The position numbers and the translations under genes were made by a program. Shown here piece by piece: positions 46,542 to 56,617 of a DNA stretch of 64,000 nt (the stretch's first letter is position 1; each line of letters opens with the position of its first letter). The notes under the pieces are model-generated. The model saw only the letters and a program-made list of their open reading frames with translations. It did no database searches and was not told the DNA's origin. The stretch spans positions 868,001 to 932,000 of the forward strand of contig CAVYHJ010000002.1 in the NCBI GenBank assembly GCA_963768165.1, read 5' to 3'. This DNA is from CAVYHJ01 sp963768165 [NCBI: uncultured bacterium] (GTDB lineage: Bacteria > UBP4 > UBA4092).

Positions 46542-48716
46542 ATGAAATCCCTTTTGAAATTTGTCTGTTTGATTAGTATTCTCACGCAATCGTGTTGGAG
46601 TCAATCAATATATTCTCTTCAAACTGCAAATAATCCGTGGAGTAAGGTTAATTCTCCCGCCTATCCGATTCTAAACAACCTTTATTTCCTATCTACAACC
46701 GAGGGGTGGATTGTCGGGGACTTGGGTGCCATTTTGCATACCACCGATGGTGGGAATAACTGGATAACCATTAATACCAGTATCAGTTCTAATCTGCGCG
46801 CCGTCTTTTTCACAAACTCCTCCACCGGATATATCGGCGGAGATAGGATTCTTTTGCGAACCCAGGATGGCGGCCTTTCCTGGGACAGCACCACGACCAA
46901 TTTCAATGTCTATGACATCTTTTTCAAACCCTTATACACAAATGTAGGCTATGCCGTTGGACCCAACGGCACGATTCTATTAACTACTGACTCAGGCAAT
47001 TCTTGGACAGAACAAGCTAGTGGAAACCAAGATTTGAATCGAGTTACCTTTAATACTTCCAATACCGGTTGGGTCACAGGCTCGGTGTTTACGACAGGGG
47101 GAGGGTCATGGTATCAGGGTAAAGAAGAGGATTATTCAGATACAACATTTCCTTATATTAATGGGTCTCTTTCTGAAACGAATAATTCTGGAATAAGTTG
47201 GTCTGTCACAACGGGTATCAATATGTTTACAGATGTTCAATTTATCAATTCAAATACTGGATGGTTGGCGGCTTCTCAAGTTACTTCTTATTATATTAAT
47301 TTCATTACAACTGATAGTGGCTGTCCCGCTCCCGGTTTTTGTTATTCTGAAGGATATTTACAATTTACTTATGATATCAATCACAATGTTCTTAAAACGA
47401 CAAATGGAGGATTTACCTTTTCCACATCCTTACTATTTTCTGAAACATTCGCTTCAACTGTCAGACAGGTGTATATTTCATTTCCCAATACAAATATTGG
47501 TTATGCTGTCGGTGCTGATTTTAATGAGGTTTTCAAAACATCAGATGGAGGAAACACATGGTCTGGTTCTACAACAGGTTTTGACTCCATTCGAATCAAA
47601 CGGATATTATTTAAAACTCCACAGGATGGTTGGTTAATTGGAGCCAGTGGAGATACTTCACTAGAGTTGGGATTTATTTTAGTGACCCATGATGGAGCAC
47701 AGTCATGGCAAAGACAATCCCCCGATGGGTTCTTATTAAGCCTCCCTCTAAATAGCATTGCTTTCGGTTCTGACGGAGTTGGGTGGATGGCGGGGAGTGG
47801 AAATCTCCCTCTGCAATATAAATCTTATGATAATGGACAATCATGGTATCAAATCTCTTCCGCACAAAATAACGGATACTGCCTATTGGCATTAAATCAA
47901 AATACCGCTTTTATCGCTGATGGAAATGTCTATCAAACATTAAATGGCGGACAACAATGGAATTCAATTACACCTGTTGATTATTCTGCAGGTGATTTTC
48001 TGGTAACACCCAATGTACAAGGTGTGATTTTAACTAATTCTTCAACAATCTATACAAACGGTTATATTCGTTATTCTATGAATATTCCTTATGGATATAT
48101 TTACTACTATTATGCTGCAATTTTTAAAAGTATAGATATGGGGATCACTTGGACACTAATTTATAAGGGTAGTTTATATGACGAAGACAATTCAAGCATA
48201 TTTTTCCTTAATGAATCTACAGGGTGGGCGACTTTTGGTAATATATATTTAGCCGGTAATTTAAATAACATAATTTGTACCCAAGATGGTGGTTCAACGT
48301 GGAATACGCTCTATCTTCCAGAAACTACTCTCAATATAACGTATTCCGATGTATATTTTACTTCTGAGAGCACTGGTTTGGTTTGCAACAACATTGGTGA
48401 ATTATTTCAAACCACGGATGGTGGAAGTATATGGAATGTTTTTCAAGCGGTTACCACGTCTCTCAATAAAATCTATTTCCTCACTCCCCAGGTCGGATGG
48501 GTGATTGGAAATGGGGGGACGATGTTGCAGACGAGAGATGGAGGGCAAAGTTGGGAATATCTGCAACCGGTAACTTCGAACAACTTAAATTACATAACCT
48601 TTTCACCCAACGGCACAGGATTTATCGTAGGGGATAATGGAACCATGTTGCGATTGAATCCTGGTTCGGTGGGTCCGACTTCTATCCCTCGGAAAGATTG
48701 GGAGATATACGAGTAA
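46542..48716 (+). CDS. Secreted Ycf48/BNR-repeat beta-propeller protein
   Basis: 724 residues from ATG 46542, giving a signal peptide (MKSLLKFVCLISILTQSCWS; the Cys may be a lipobox). The frame runs back to 46446, but that part is highly charged (RERERER). About a dozen units of the pattern ..GW(I/V)VG..G.IL.TTDGG.NW.. form two beta-propellers of the Ycf48/photosynthesis-assembly-like family, used by many bacteria in large exported proteins of unknown role. It ends with an Ile-Pro-Arg-Lys tail, not a sorting domain. Confidence 0.78.
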   Translation: MKSLLKFVCLISILTQSCWSQSIYSLQTANNPWSKVNSPAYPILNNLYFLSTTEGWIVGDLGAILHTTDGGNNWITINTSISSNLRAVFFTNSSTGYIGGDRILLRTQDGGLSWDSTTTNFNVYDIFFKPLYTNVGYAVGPNGTILLTTDSGNSWTEQASGNQDLNRVTFNTSNTGWVTGSVFTTGGGSWYQGKEEDYSDTTFPYINGSLSETNNSGISWSVTTGINMFTDVQFINSNTGWLAASQVTSYYINFITTDSGCPAPGFCYSEGYLQFTYDINHNVLKTTNGGFTFSTSLLFSETFASTVRQVYISFPNTNIGYAVGADFNEVFKTSDGGNTWSGSTTGFDSIRIKRILFKTPQDGWLIGASGDTSLELGFILVTHDGAQSWQRQSPDGFLLSLPLNSIAFGSDGVGWMAGSGNLPLQYKSYDNGQSWYQISSAQNNGYCLLALNQNTAFIADGNVYQTLNGGQQWNSITPVDYSAGDFLVTPNVQGVILTNSSTIYTNGYIRYSMNIPYGYIYYYYAAIFKSIDMGITWTLIYKGSLYDEDNSSIFFLNESTGWATFGNIYLAGNLNNIICTQDGGSTWNTLYLPETTLNITYSDVYFTSESTGLVCNNIGELFQTTDGGSIWNVFQAVTTSLNKIYFLTPQVGWVIGNGGTMLQTRDGGQSWEYLQPVTSNNLNYITFSPNGTGFIVGDNGTMLRLNPGSVGPTSIPRKDWEIYE

Positions 48717-48803
48717 TATTTTCCTGGTTATATCGAGAGATTCTTCGCTGCGCTCAGAATGACAAGAGTGTTTGAGGATGGGAATTGATGGTATTATATT
48801 GGG

Positions 48804-49583
48804 ATGATAAAGAAGCCGGTAATAGGAATTACGTGTGATTTTGAGATTGGAAAACCGCCAAAACGCGGAATGAAACCGCGCCAGAGATTTTGCATCAACC
48901 GGTCGTATGTCCAGGCGGTGATAGAGGCGGGCGGGATTCCCGTATTACTCGCCGGGGGTGGAGACAGTGCCGGAATCCGGCAGCAGTTGGAATTATTGGA
49001 CGGATTATTGCTCACCGGCGGCATGGATCACGACCCGAAATTATATGGCTCTAAAAAACATCCCAAAACAGATACGCTCCATTCCATCCGGCAGGAATAT
49101 GAAATTGAAATTGCCAAACTGGCCATGAAAACGGATTTCCCGATTCTCGGTGTCTGCCTGGGTTGTCAGACCTTGAATATCGTCAACGGCGGGACGTTGA
49201 TACAAGATATTCCGAGTCAGGTAAAAACAAACATAGCTCATAGTCAGAAAGAAGGCCGGTCAGCCCAAACCCATGATGTCCACATCGAGAAAAATAGCCG
49301 CTTATTCCGCATTCTCAAAAAGGGAAAAATAAAAACCAACAGTTTTCACCATCAGGCTTTAGGGAAGGTTGGGAAAAAATTTAAAATTGTGGGTCGTGCG
49401 TCCGATAACATTATCGAAGCGATTGAATATCAGAACAACCGGTTTGTTCTTGGAGTCCAGTGGCATCCGGAAGAACTAACCGGCTATGAAACGCACCGGG
49501 CATTGTTCAAAGCATTGGTGAATGAAGCGAAAAAAGAAGATGAACCTCATCCTCTTCTTGACAAGGAGAAGGGACGGGGGTGA
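48804..49583 (+). CDS. Class I glutamine amidotransferase-like hydrolase (PuuD/C26)
   Basis: 259 residues. KPVIGITCDFEIGKPP, LLTGGMDHDPKLYG, ILGVCLGCQTLNIVNGG (nucleophile C118) and VLGVQWHPEELTG (His and Glu of the triad). This is the gamma-glutamyl-GABA hydrolase (peptidase C26) family, which splits gamma-glutamyl amides. The last ~11 codons (PHPLLDKEKGRG) lie in a palindromic repeat (49545-49585), so the C-terminus has been extended by a repeat insertion. Convergent with the response regulator gene. Confidence 0.87.
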   Translation: MIKKPVIGITCDFEIGKPPKRGMKPRQRFCINRSYVQAVIEAGGIPVLLAGGGDSAGIRQQLELLDGLLLTGGMDHDPKLYGSKKHPKTDTLHSIRQEYEIEIAKLAMKTDFPILGVCLGCQTLNIVNGGTLIQDIPSQVKTNIAHSQKEGRSAQTHDVHIEKNSRLFRILKKGKIKTNSFHHQALGKVGKKFKIVGRASDNIIEAIEYQNNRFVLGVQWHPEELTGYETHRALFKALVNEAKKEDEPHPLLDKEKGRG

Positions 49584-49590
49584 GGTGAAT

Positions 49591-49977
49591 TTAGATATCT
49601 CCCATCAGTTTCTTGGCAACTTCCATTAACCGTTCCACTTTGAAAGGTTTGGAAAAATAGGCATCGGCACCATATTTGAAACCCATTTCAATATGATGGT
49701 CTAGTTTGTACACCGCCGTGAGCAAAATGACCGGGACCCTGCCTGTCTTATCGGAGGACTTGATAGTTTCGCAAAGTTTATACCCGTTCATCATAGGCAT
49801 CAAAATATCGGAAATCACCAAATCAGGTTTTTCCTTTACAATTTCATCCAGCGCTAACTTCCCGTTCGCAAATACTTTCACTGTATATCCTTCCTCTTCA
49901 AAAGCCATTCGCAATATTGCTGAAATATCGGCTTCATCATCGACGATAACAATAGTTTTACTTTTTGTATCCGTCAT
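49591..49977 (-). CDS. Single-domain response regulator (CheY-like)
   Basis: 128 residues: KTIVIVDDEADISAILRMAF (acidic pair), phospho-acceptor Asp in DLVISDILMPMMNGY (~D59), Thr in VILLTAVYK, and Lys in AYFSKPFKVERLM. No output domain, so it signals by protein contact. It starts 13 bp after proS and is probably cotranscribed with rseP-proS; no histidine kinase is in the window. Confidence 0.9.
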   Translation of the reverse strand: MTDTKSKTIVIVDDEADISAILRMAFEEEGYTVKVFANGKLALDEIVKEKPDLVISDILMPMMNGYKLCETIKSSDKTGRVPVILLTAVYKLDHHIEMGFKYGADAYFSKPFKVERLMEVAKKLMGDI

Positions 49978-49990
49978 AAAACAATACCTT

Positions 49991-51706
49991 TCACCGTAGA
50001 CTTACTTTCAATATTTCCAACTCTGCCAAGAGCGATTCTCTTTTAACAAGCGCTGATTTTTTCGTGGCACGTGGAGTAATCTCAATCAGCCCTTGTTTAA
50101 AGTTCTTTTCCCCCAGTGTAACACGGATGGGAAATCCTAACAAATCCGCGTCCTTAAATTTTACTCCCGGCCGTTCATTTCTGTCATCATAAAGGACTTC
50201 AAACCCTTTGTCCAGCAATTCTTGATAGACTTGTTCGGTTACTCGATTAAGTTCCTCATTCATACTGCTGGCGTTCAATAAATAAATATGATACGGCGCC
50301 ACGCTATAGGGAAAAATAATACCGTCTTTATCATGATGTACTTCAATCACCGCCGCGGCTGTCCTCGTGACACCAATACCGTAACAACCCATGATGGTGA
50401 GATTTTGGTTCCCGTGTTCATCGAGATAGGTGGCATTAAATGCCTTGCTGTATTTGGTGCCCAGTTTAAAACAATGACCGACTTCAATCCCATGAGAAAC
50501 TTTCAACGGTTTGCCACATTTCGCACAAGGGTCGCCGTCCTGCGCGGTGCGAATATCTTTTACTATCGGTATAAAATCTTTACCCGGTATAACATCCATC
50601 AAATGCGTATCCGCTTTATTGGCTCCGGTCACACCCAACGACATCGCCATAACAGCATTATCCGCAATAATTTTAATGCCGGTTAATCCGACAGGCCCGG
50701 CAAACCCGACAGGGGCTCCGGTAACTTTACGTATAGTTTCCGGTAACGCCAACGCCAGTTTCTCGCAATGCAACACCCGTTTCAATTTGGTTTCATTCAA
50801 TTCATGGTCTCCACGAACCAGAACAGCAAGGGGCTCACCATCGGCTTCGTAAATTAAAGTCTTAATTAATTGAGAAGGTTGAATTTTCAAAAAGGAAGAG
50901 ACTTCCTCAATGGTTCGGCGGTTGGGAGTCGGGACTTCATAATACTTCTTATCGTCTCCAGCCGGTTTATCGCCCTCGTTTGAATATGTCCCGCATTCCG
51001 CGCGTTCCAGATTCGCTGAATAACCACAACCGGTACATTGTGCCATGCGCTCCTCGCCGATTTCGGCAGGAACCATAAATTCATGTGAGAAAGAGCCGCC
51101 GATAGCGCCAGTTTCTGCTTCTACAGGAACCGTCGTCAATCCACACCGTTGGAAAATTCGCGTGTAGGCGTCATACATCAACTTATAAGATTTCTCCGCG
51201 CCCGCGTCATCGGCATCGAAACTATAGGCGTCTTTCATAATAAATTCCCGCGCCCGCATGATTCCAAAACGGGGACGGATTTCGTCTCTAAACTTCGTCG
51301 CTATCTGATAAAAATTAACCGGTAATTGTTTATACGACCGAATTTCCGAAGAAACCAGCGTGGTAATAATTTCCTCATGCGTTGGACCGAGAACAAAGGT
51401 ACGTTCACTGCGGTCTTCCAGCCGCATCATTTCCCGTCCCATAATTTGGGCACGTCCCGATTGTTCCCAAAGTTCCATGGGATGTAATTGCGGCATGAGC
51501 AATTCCAGCGCCCCTGCCCTATCCATTTCTTCCCGCACGATTTGTTCGACTTTATGAATCAACCGCCAACCGAGGGGGAGATAAGTATAGAGACCGGATG
51601 CCAGTTTGCGCATTAATCCCGCGCGCAGCATAAGCTGGTGGGAAGCGATTTCCGCTTCCGCCGGAATTTCTTTTAAAGTTGGAATGAGCGTTTTTGACCA
51701 AAGCAT
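49991..51706 (-). CDS. proS: Prolyl-tRNA synthetase
   Basis: 571 residues, bacterial type with the inserted editing domain. Class II core: GLMRKLASGLYTYLPLGWRL, LGPTHEEIITTLVSSEIRSY (motif 2 region), RFGIMRAREFIMKDAYSFD and FHGYGIGVTRTAAAVIE-like motif 3 (MGCYGIGVTRTAAA); INS domain ~225-395 (LIKTLIYEADGEPLAVLVRG, GPVGLTGIKIIADNAV); anticodon-binding domain at the end (LLDKGFEVLYDDRNERPGVK). Complete. It follows rseP on the same strand, a common bacterial order. Confidence 0.96.
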   Translation of the reverse strand: MLWSKTLIPTLKEIPAEAEIASHQLMLRAGLMRKLASGLYTYLPLGWRLIHKVEQIVREEMDRAGALELLMPQLHPMELWEQSGRAQIMGREMMRLEDRSERTFVLGPTHEEIITTLVSSEIRSYKQLPVNFYQIATKFRDEIRPRFGIMRAREFIMKDAYSFDADDAGAEKSYKLMYDAYTRIFQRCGLTTVPVEAETGAIGGSFSHEFMVPAEIGEERMAQCTGCGYSANLERAECGTYSNEGDKPAGDDKKYYEVPTPNRRTIEEVSSFLKIQPSQLIKTLIYEADGEPLAVLVRGDHELNETKLKRVLHCEKLALALPETIRKVTGAPVGFAGPVGLTGIKIIADNAVMAMSLGVTGANKADTHLMDVIPGKDFIPIVKDIRTAQDGDPCAKCGKPLKVSHGIEVGHCFKLGTKYSKAFNATYLDEHGNQNLTIMGCYGIGVTRTAAAVIEVHHDKDGIIFPYSVAPYHIYLLNASSMNEELNRVTEQVYQELLDKGFEVLYDDRNERPGVKFKDADLLGFPIRVTLGEKNFKQGLIEITPRATKKSALVKRESLLAELEILKVSLR

Positions 51707-51800
51707 GATAAACAGGTATCCTTCAAATCAACGAATGTATTAGAAATTGGATGTTTATTTTATATCACAAACAACCGATTCGACAAATAATGGGTGGTAC

Positions 51801-53111
51801 TTAATGGAATTGCCGTAGAATATTGGACAGGGTGCCGGAACCGATGAAATCGTTGACAACTACAAAAGACATCAAGGTCACCAGAACCGCAAAACCGAAT
51901 TTGGTGGCGATTTCCCAAGTCTTGGGTTTTAATGCTTTTCCACGAATTGTCTCAATGATATAGAACAACATGTGGCCACCGTCCATAACAGGAATGGGTA
52001 AAAGGTTCATGATTCCCAGCATAATGGAAATAGCCGCTACAAACCCCAAAAACTGTGTTACCCCGAGTTGCATAGATTGTCCGGCGATATTGGCAATGGT
52101 TTGAGGTCCGCCCAGCGCTTCTTTCAAAGGAATTTTTCCAAAAGCAATTTCATAGATCCCATAGATAGTCATAACGACCTGTCTTTCAAAGGCAAACCAG
52201 GCACGAATAAAACATTGTCCCAATGGAAAATGAAAGATTGGACCATTATCCACTTTGGGAGTGATACCGATTAAAGGCGCCTTTCCCAGAACAGAATATT
52301 CGGGTGTAATATTGAAATTGAGGAGTTGTCCATTTCGTTTTATCACGATAGTAAGAGGAGCACCTTTCCCCGACCTGATAATTTTTGAGACGTCCTGCCA
52401 GCGGTTATTTGTAGTTTGGCCATTAATAGACACAATCTCATCCCCCGTTTGTAACCCGGCGCGAGCGGCAGGCTTATTCGGTTGAACGATTCCAACCACA
52501 GCAGGTATCGAAAAATCCACGCCAACATCATCCAACTCTTTGGGAACCAACATATCCGTTTTTACCAACTCTTTTCCGCGAGAGACGGTAAGGGAAACAT
52601 TTTTTCCCAAATTCTGAGCCAGTAAATCATCGAATTGGTCGGAGGATTGGATGGAAGAACCGTTAACAGAAACAATTAAATCGTCTATTTGTAGACCCGC
52701 TTTGGCTGCCGCGGTATTGGGTGTTACTGTATCAACCCTGGGCAATTGCGTTGGAATCCCAAACATAAATGCAATAACAATCAAAAAGTAAGCCGTGATA
52801 ATATTCATCACCGGTCCCGCAAGCACCACCAGCATTCGCTGCCAAGGTGGTCTGGAGTTAAACTCGTAATCCGCGCCCGTCAATTCTTCGGTGGGGTCTT
52901 GTCCTGTCACTTTGACATATCCCCCCAAAGGCAACGCGGAAATACAATAATCGGTCTCCCCCATTTTAAATCCAATTAGTCGGGGTGGAAATCCAATGGA
53001 AAATTGTTCCACACGGATTTTCAGCCACTTCGCCACTATGAAATGGCCGAATTCATGGAAAATGATGGCGATACCGAGTAAAAGGACTGTTGCAAATATA
53101 GTTGTGCCCAT
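51801..53111 (-). CDS. rseP: RseP-type site-2 intramembrane metalloprotease
   Basis: 436 residues. Zinc motif FHEFGHFIVAKW near the N-terminus (H19, E20, H23) and NLLPIPVMDGGHM (Asp ligand) near the C-terminus, with four membrane segments. Two PDZ domains lie between (NTAAAKAGLQIDDLIVSVNG and KPAARAGLQTGDEIVSINGQ). In other bacteria it cleaves anti-sigma factors after a first cut, controlling an envelope-stress sigma factor; substrates here are unknown. Upstream of proS on the same strand. Confidence 0.95.
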   Translation of the reverse strand: MGTTIFATVLLLGIAIIFHEFGHFIVAKWLKIRVEQFSIGFPPRLIGFKMGETDYCISALPLGGYVKVTGQDPTEELTGADYEFNSRPPWQRMLVVLAGPVMNIITAYFLIVIAFMFGIPTQLPRVDTVTPNTAAAKAGLQIDDLIVSVNGSSIQSSDQFDDLLAQNLGKNVSLTVSRGKELVKTDMLVPKELDDVGVDFSIPAVVGIVQPNKPAARAGLQTGDEIVSINGQTTNNRWQDVSKIIRSGKGAPLTIVIKRNGQLLNFNITPEYSVLGKAPLIGITPKVDNGPIFHFPLGQCFIRAWFAFERQVVMTIYGIYEIAFGKIPLKEALGGPQTIANIAGQSMQLGVTQFLGFVAAISIMLGIMNLLPIPVMDGGHMLFYIIETIRGKALKPKTWEIATKFGFAVLVTLMSFVVVNDFIGSGTLSNILRQFH

Positions 53112-53298
53112 GGGTTATTTTACTTTTCCGCTCCTCTTTTAGTTTACCATAAAACATTTTTCCCGCAAACCAATTCTATGGTAATTCTTGAATCGTTAGT
53201 ACTCATACTTGAATTTTGGTGCCGTCACACTTATAATTGCCTATCGTGAAGATTCAACCATTGGTATTTTCAAATTCCACAATGGGAACCTATTGCTT

Positions 53299-54726
53299 AT
53301 GAAAAAGAAAACTCCCGAATTAAAAGTTGGCCTGCTTACACTTATTGCTATTATTGTTTTGGTGGTGGGAACTCTTTTTGTGGGAAATTTCCAATGGTTC
53401 CAAAAAACCAATACTCTGGATATTCATTTTGATTTTGTCAGCGGTCTGCAGGAAGGCTCTCCCGTGCGGTTAAACGGCGTGCGCGTGGGTCAAGTCAAAA
53501 CCATCACTATCCATTCGGAAATGACTCCCCCCATCGTGGTTACCATCGAATTATCGAATGCCGCCAAAATCCATAAAGACGCGCGCGCCTATATCAATAC
53601 GCTCGGTCTCATGGGCGAAAAATATGTGGAGATTTATGCCGGCACCCAGCAATCCCCGTATCTAAAACCCGGGGAACCGCTCATGGGCCAAAGCCCCACG
53701 GAATTGCAGGATGTGCTTAATTCCAGTAAGGAAGTTGCCGATAATCTCGCTAAAACCATGAAGGTTTTTGCCGATGTGTTCACGCAAGAGTCTACCAAAA
53801 ATTCCATGCGCAATTTTATTATACGGTTGGATAGTATCAGCCAAAATATTAATGACCTCATCGTTCAACGGCGCGGGGATATTGATACCTTCGCCAAAAA
53901 TTTGCGCATCCTTTCAGAAAATATGAAAGGGGTTGTGTCAGAAATGGATACTATGCTGAAAGAAAATAGCGGGGATGTTAAAAAAATTACTTCCAATCTG
54001 GCCGATGCCTCCGAATCCATTCGCGCCCATTCCGCTAAAATTGCCGAGAATCTTGACGCGTTGACCCAACAATTGCGCGGAACCGCCACTGAAGGCAGAC
54101 CTGATTTACAAACTACCTTGAAAAATTTCCGTGACGCGTCTGAGGAATTTAAAGAGTCCATGAAGAAACTAAATATCATTACTGAACGGATCGAAAAGGG
54201 CGAAGGCACGGTCGGTAAATTAATGACCGATGAAACACTTTATGGTCAGACGACCGAAACCGTCAATAAAATCAAAGAGGCCGCTTCCACGATTTCCGAA
54301 GGAGGAAAGTTTTTCGGCGGAATTCAATTCGAATATGAAATGCGCTATCGCGCTGAACTCAGCCGGTTCCGAAATGATATTAATGCCCGCATCACTCCCA
54401 ATAATGAAAGATATTATGTAATCGGTGCCAGTGATATCGGCGGCAATGTCGGTTTGAATTTGCTTTACGTCCGGCGCGAAGGTCCCCTCGATATTAAATT
54501 GGGAATTTGGGAATCCAAATCTTCCGCCGAAATTGATTACAATATGTTCAAAGACCGTTTTTCGCTGGGTGTCTTGGGAGTTGGATTGACTGGCCAAACA
54601 AGATTGGACGTGCAAAGTTATTTATTATTGGGTAAATATTGGGACGTAAACTGGTACGCCGTCGCAGGCGGTGACGATTTAACCCGCGAACCCAGAGCTA
54701 GTGCCGGTATCCAAATGCGTTATTAA
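53299..54726 (+). CDS. MlaD/Mce-family protein (lipid transport, outer-membrane-facing)
   Basis: 475 residues from ATG 53299 (MKKKTPELKVGLL); the frame runs back to 53209 but the upstream part has no signal. One N-terminal membrane anchor (~12-33) and an MCE domain (~38-118, DFVSGLQEGSPVRLNGVRVG, LGLMGEKYVEI). A long helical region follows (~130-330; QRRGDIDTFAKNLRILSENM) and then a C-terminal beta-rich part. MlaD-like proteins form a hexamer that passes lipids between membranes with an ABC transporter. mlaE/mlaF are not in this window. Confidence 0.85.
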   Translation: MKKKTPELKVGLLTLIAIIVLVVGTLFVGNFQWFQKTNTLDIHFDFVSGLQEGSPVRLNGVRVGQVKTITIHSEMTPPIVVTIELSNAAKIHKDARAYINTLGLMGEKYVEIYAGTQQSPYLKPGEPLMGQSPTELQDVLNSSKEVADNLAKTMKVFADVFTQESTKNSMRNFIIRLDSISQNINDLIVQRRGDIDTFAKNLRILSENMKGVVSEMDTMLKENSGDVKKITSNLADASESIRAHSAKIAENLDALTQQLRGTATEGRPDLQTTLKNFRDASEEFKESMKKLNIITERIEKGEGTVGKLMTDETLYGQTTETVNKIKEAASTISEGGKFFGGIQFEYEMRYRAELSRFRNDINARITPNNERYYVIGASDIGGNVGLNLLYVRREGPLDIKLGIWESKSSAEIDYNMFKDRFSLGVLGVGLTGQTRLDVQSYLLLGKYWDVNWYAVAGGDDLTREPRASAGIQMRY

Positions 54727-54758
54727 GAGTACGTTGACTATTTCCAGCCCGATCTAAC

Positions 54759-56141
54759 ATGGCTAAATTTATCTCCAAATTCGTGTGTCAGGAATGTGGT
54801 GGCGAGTCGCTTAAATGGCTCGGTCGTTGTCCCCATTGTCAAACCTGGAATTCCTTAGTCGAAGAGATTGAAGAATCCTCGCCTAAACCCAATCGCTACG
54901 CCTATTCCAAAAAGGAAAATGATGCCGATAAAATTCCCGTGGCGCTCGATAAAGTTGCCACACCTGCACAAGAACGGTTTGAAACGGGAATCGAAGAATT
55001 CGACCGTGTGCTGGGAGGGGGTATTGTTATCGGTTCTATTGTCCTTATCGGCGGAGAACCGGGTATTGGCAAATCCACCCTACTGTTGCAATGTGCCAGC
55101 TCCGTAAGCCAAAAACATGGTGGCATCCTCTATGTCTCCGCGGAAGAATCCGCGTCCCAAATAAAAATCCGTGCCGACCGGCTCGGTATCAAATCCTCCG
55201 TCCTTTATTTATACGCTGAAACCAACCTCGACCAAATCTGCGCCCAAATCCATAAACTTCATCCCCCTGTCGTTATCATAGATTCTATTCAAACAGTCTA
55301 CCGTCCCGAATTATCCTCGGCACCCGGTTCTGTTGCTCAAGTCCGGGAATGTGCCGCTCAGCTTATGTATCTCGCCAAAAGTGACGACATCGCCATTTTC
55401 CTTGTCGGCCATGTCACCAAAGACGGCTCTATCGCCGGACCCCGCGTCCTGGAACATATCGTGGATACCGTCCTCTATCTCGAAGGCGAACGATTCCAAA
55501 AATACCGCATTCTCCGCGCTGTCAAAAACCGTTTTGGCTCCACCCATGAATTAGGCATTTTCGAAATGCATGAGGAAGGGATGCTTCAGGTCAATAACCC
55601 TTCCGAAATTCTGTTATCCGAACGTCCCGAACATGCCTCCGGTTCCATTGTCGTTCCCAGTGTTGAGGGAACTAGACCCCTATTGATTGAAGTCCAAGCC
55701 TTGGTCACTCCCGGCTCTGGTTTCGGTGCCCCCCGCCGCATGACGACAGGTGTTGACTCACGCCGTGTAAGTCTACTCATCGCCGTCTTGGAAAAACGTG
55801 TCGGGATGCATCTCAGCACCGCCGATGTCTTCGTCAATATCGCCGGCGGAGTCCGCATTGAAGAACCCGCCATAGACTTGGGTATCATCCTCGCCCTTGC
55901 TTCCAGTTTCCGCAATAAACCCGTGGACCAACGCACTATTGCCATCGGAGAAGTCGGCCTGTCCGGCGAAGTCCGCTCCGTCAATTGGATTGAAAAAAGA
56001 CTCGCGGAAGCCCAAAAACTCGGTTTCTCCAAAGCCATTATTGCCCATAGTAATCAGGATAATAAATTCAATAAAAACGGATTCCAAATCCACGGTGTCA
56101 AATCCGTCAATCAAGCCCTCGAACTCGCCGAAATTACCTAA
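54759..56141 (+). CDS. radA: DNA repair protein RadA (branch-migration helicase)
   Basis: 460 residues. N-terminal C4 zinc finger (C10, C13, C24, C27; CQECGGESLKWLGRCPHC), Walker A GGEPGIGKST, RecA-like core, the RadA KNRFGS motif (AVKNRFGSTHELGIF), and a Lon-protease-like C-terminal domain (VGLSGEVRSVNWIEKRLAEA). Acts in homologous recombination. 32 bp after the MlaD gene. In many bacteria radA is followed by disA and a PIN/TRAM yacL-like gene; here a CRISPR locus and an IS intervene before the yacL-like gene. Confidence 0.95.
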   Translation: MAKFISKFVCQECGGESLKWLGRCPHCQTWNSLVEEIEESSPKPNRYAYSKKENDADKIPVALDKVATPAQERFETGIEEFDRVLGGGIVIGSIVLIGGEPGIGKSTLLLQCASSVSQKHGGILYVSAEESASQIKIRADRLGIKSSVLYLYAETNLDQICAQIHKLHPPVVIIDSIQTVYRPELSSAPGSVAQVRECAAQLMYLAKSDDIAIFLVGHVTKDGSIAGPRVLEHIVDTVLYLEGERFQKYRILRAVKNRFGSTHELGIFEMHEEGMLQVNNPSEILLSERPEHASGSIVVPSVEGTRPLLIEVQALVTPGSGFGAPRRMTTGVDSRRVSLLIAVLEKRVGMHLSTADVFVNIAGGVRIEEPAIDLGIILALASSFRNKPVDQRTIAIGEVGLSGEVRSVNWIEKRLAEAQKLGFSKAIIAHSNQDNKFNKNGFQIHGVKSVNQALELAEIT

Positions 56142-56184
56142 CATAATTGTCCTTTTCACCCTCTTTTCCCCAAGCGAACAAACA

Positions 56185-56617
56185 CCGAAGCCGAAACGAA
56201 GTTGAAACGGACACAATACGGAGAAGAAACGGAGTTGGGATGAAGGAGATCGATCTCCTTCATCCCTGCCTTATTGAGAATTAATTAGATTGAAGTTGTC
56301 AATATCAGGTAGATTTCTCACCTGAATCCCGAAAATCAACCCCACATATACCCTAAACCAAGGTATTCTATCACCCAACCAATTTTGCTCTTTGTTTAAT
56401 GCAAATTTCAATGAATATCAGGCTAAATAGTTTTTCTTAGCTTTGAACCTGAAACCTGAAACTATATTATTATATCTCCATTTTTCTCGTTGTCAATCTT
56501 TTTTTTCAACTTTATTTTATCTTTTTTCTCTTTTCCTTTCTCGCCGATTCACCGATTCCCCGTTTCGCCCATTCGCTTCTTTCCCAATATTCAATATTGT
56601 TCTTATTGTTTGTCATC
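56185..56617. repeat. Dispersed intergenic repeat, copy B (inverted to copy A)
   Basis: Reverse complement of most of 2788-3230, with a shared 30-bp palindrome at 56237-56266 and the same TTGACAACGAGAAA...GAGATATAATA block (read on the minus strand). Copy B lacks some GTTTCAGG units and the gaps are diverged. It fills the gap between radA and cas6 (56142-56745); the bases after 56617 show nothing but the start region of cas6. Confidence 0.8.
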
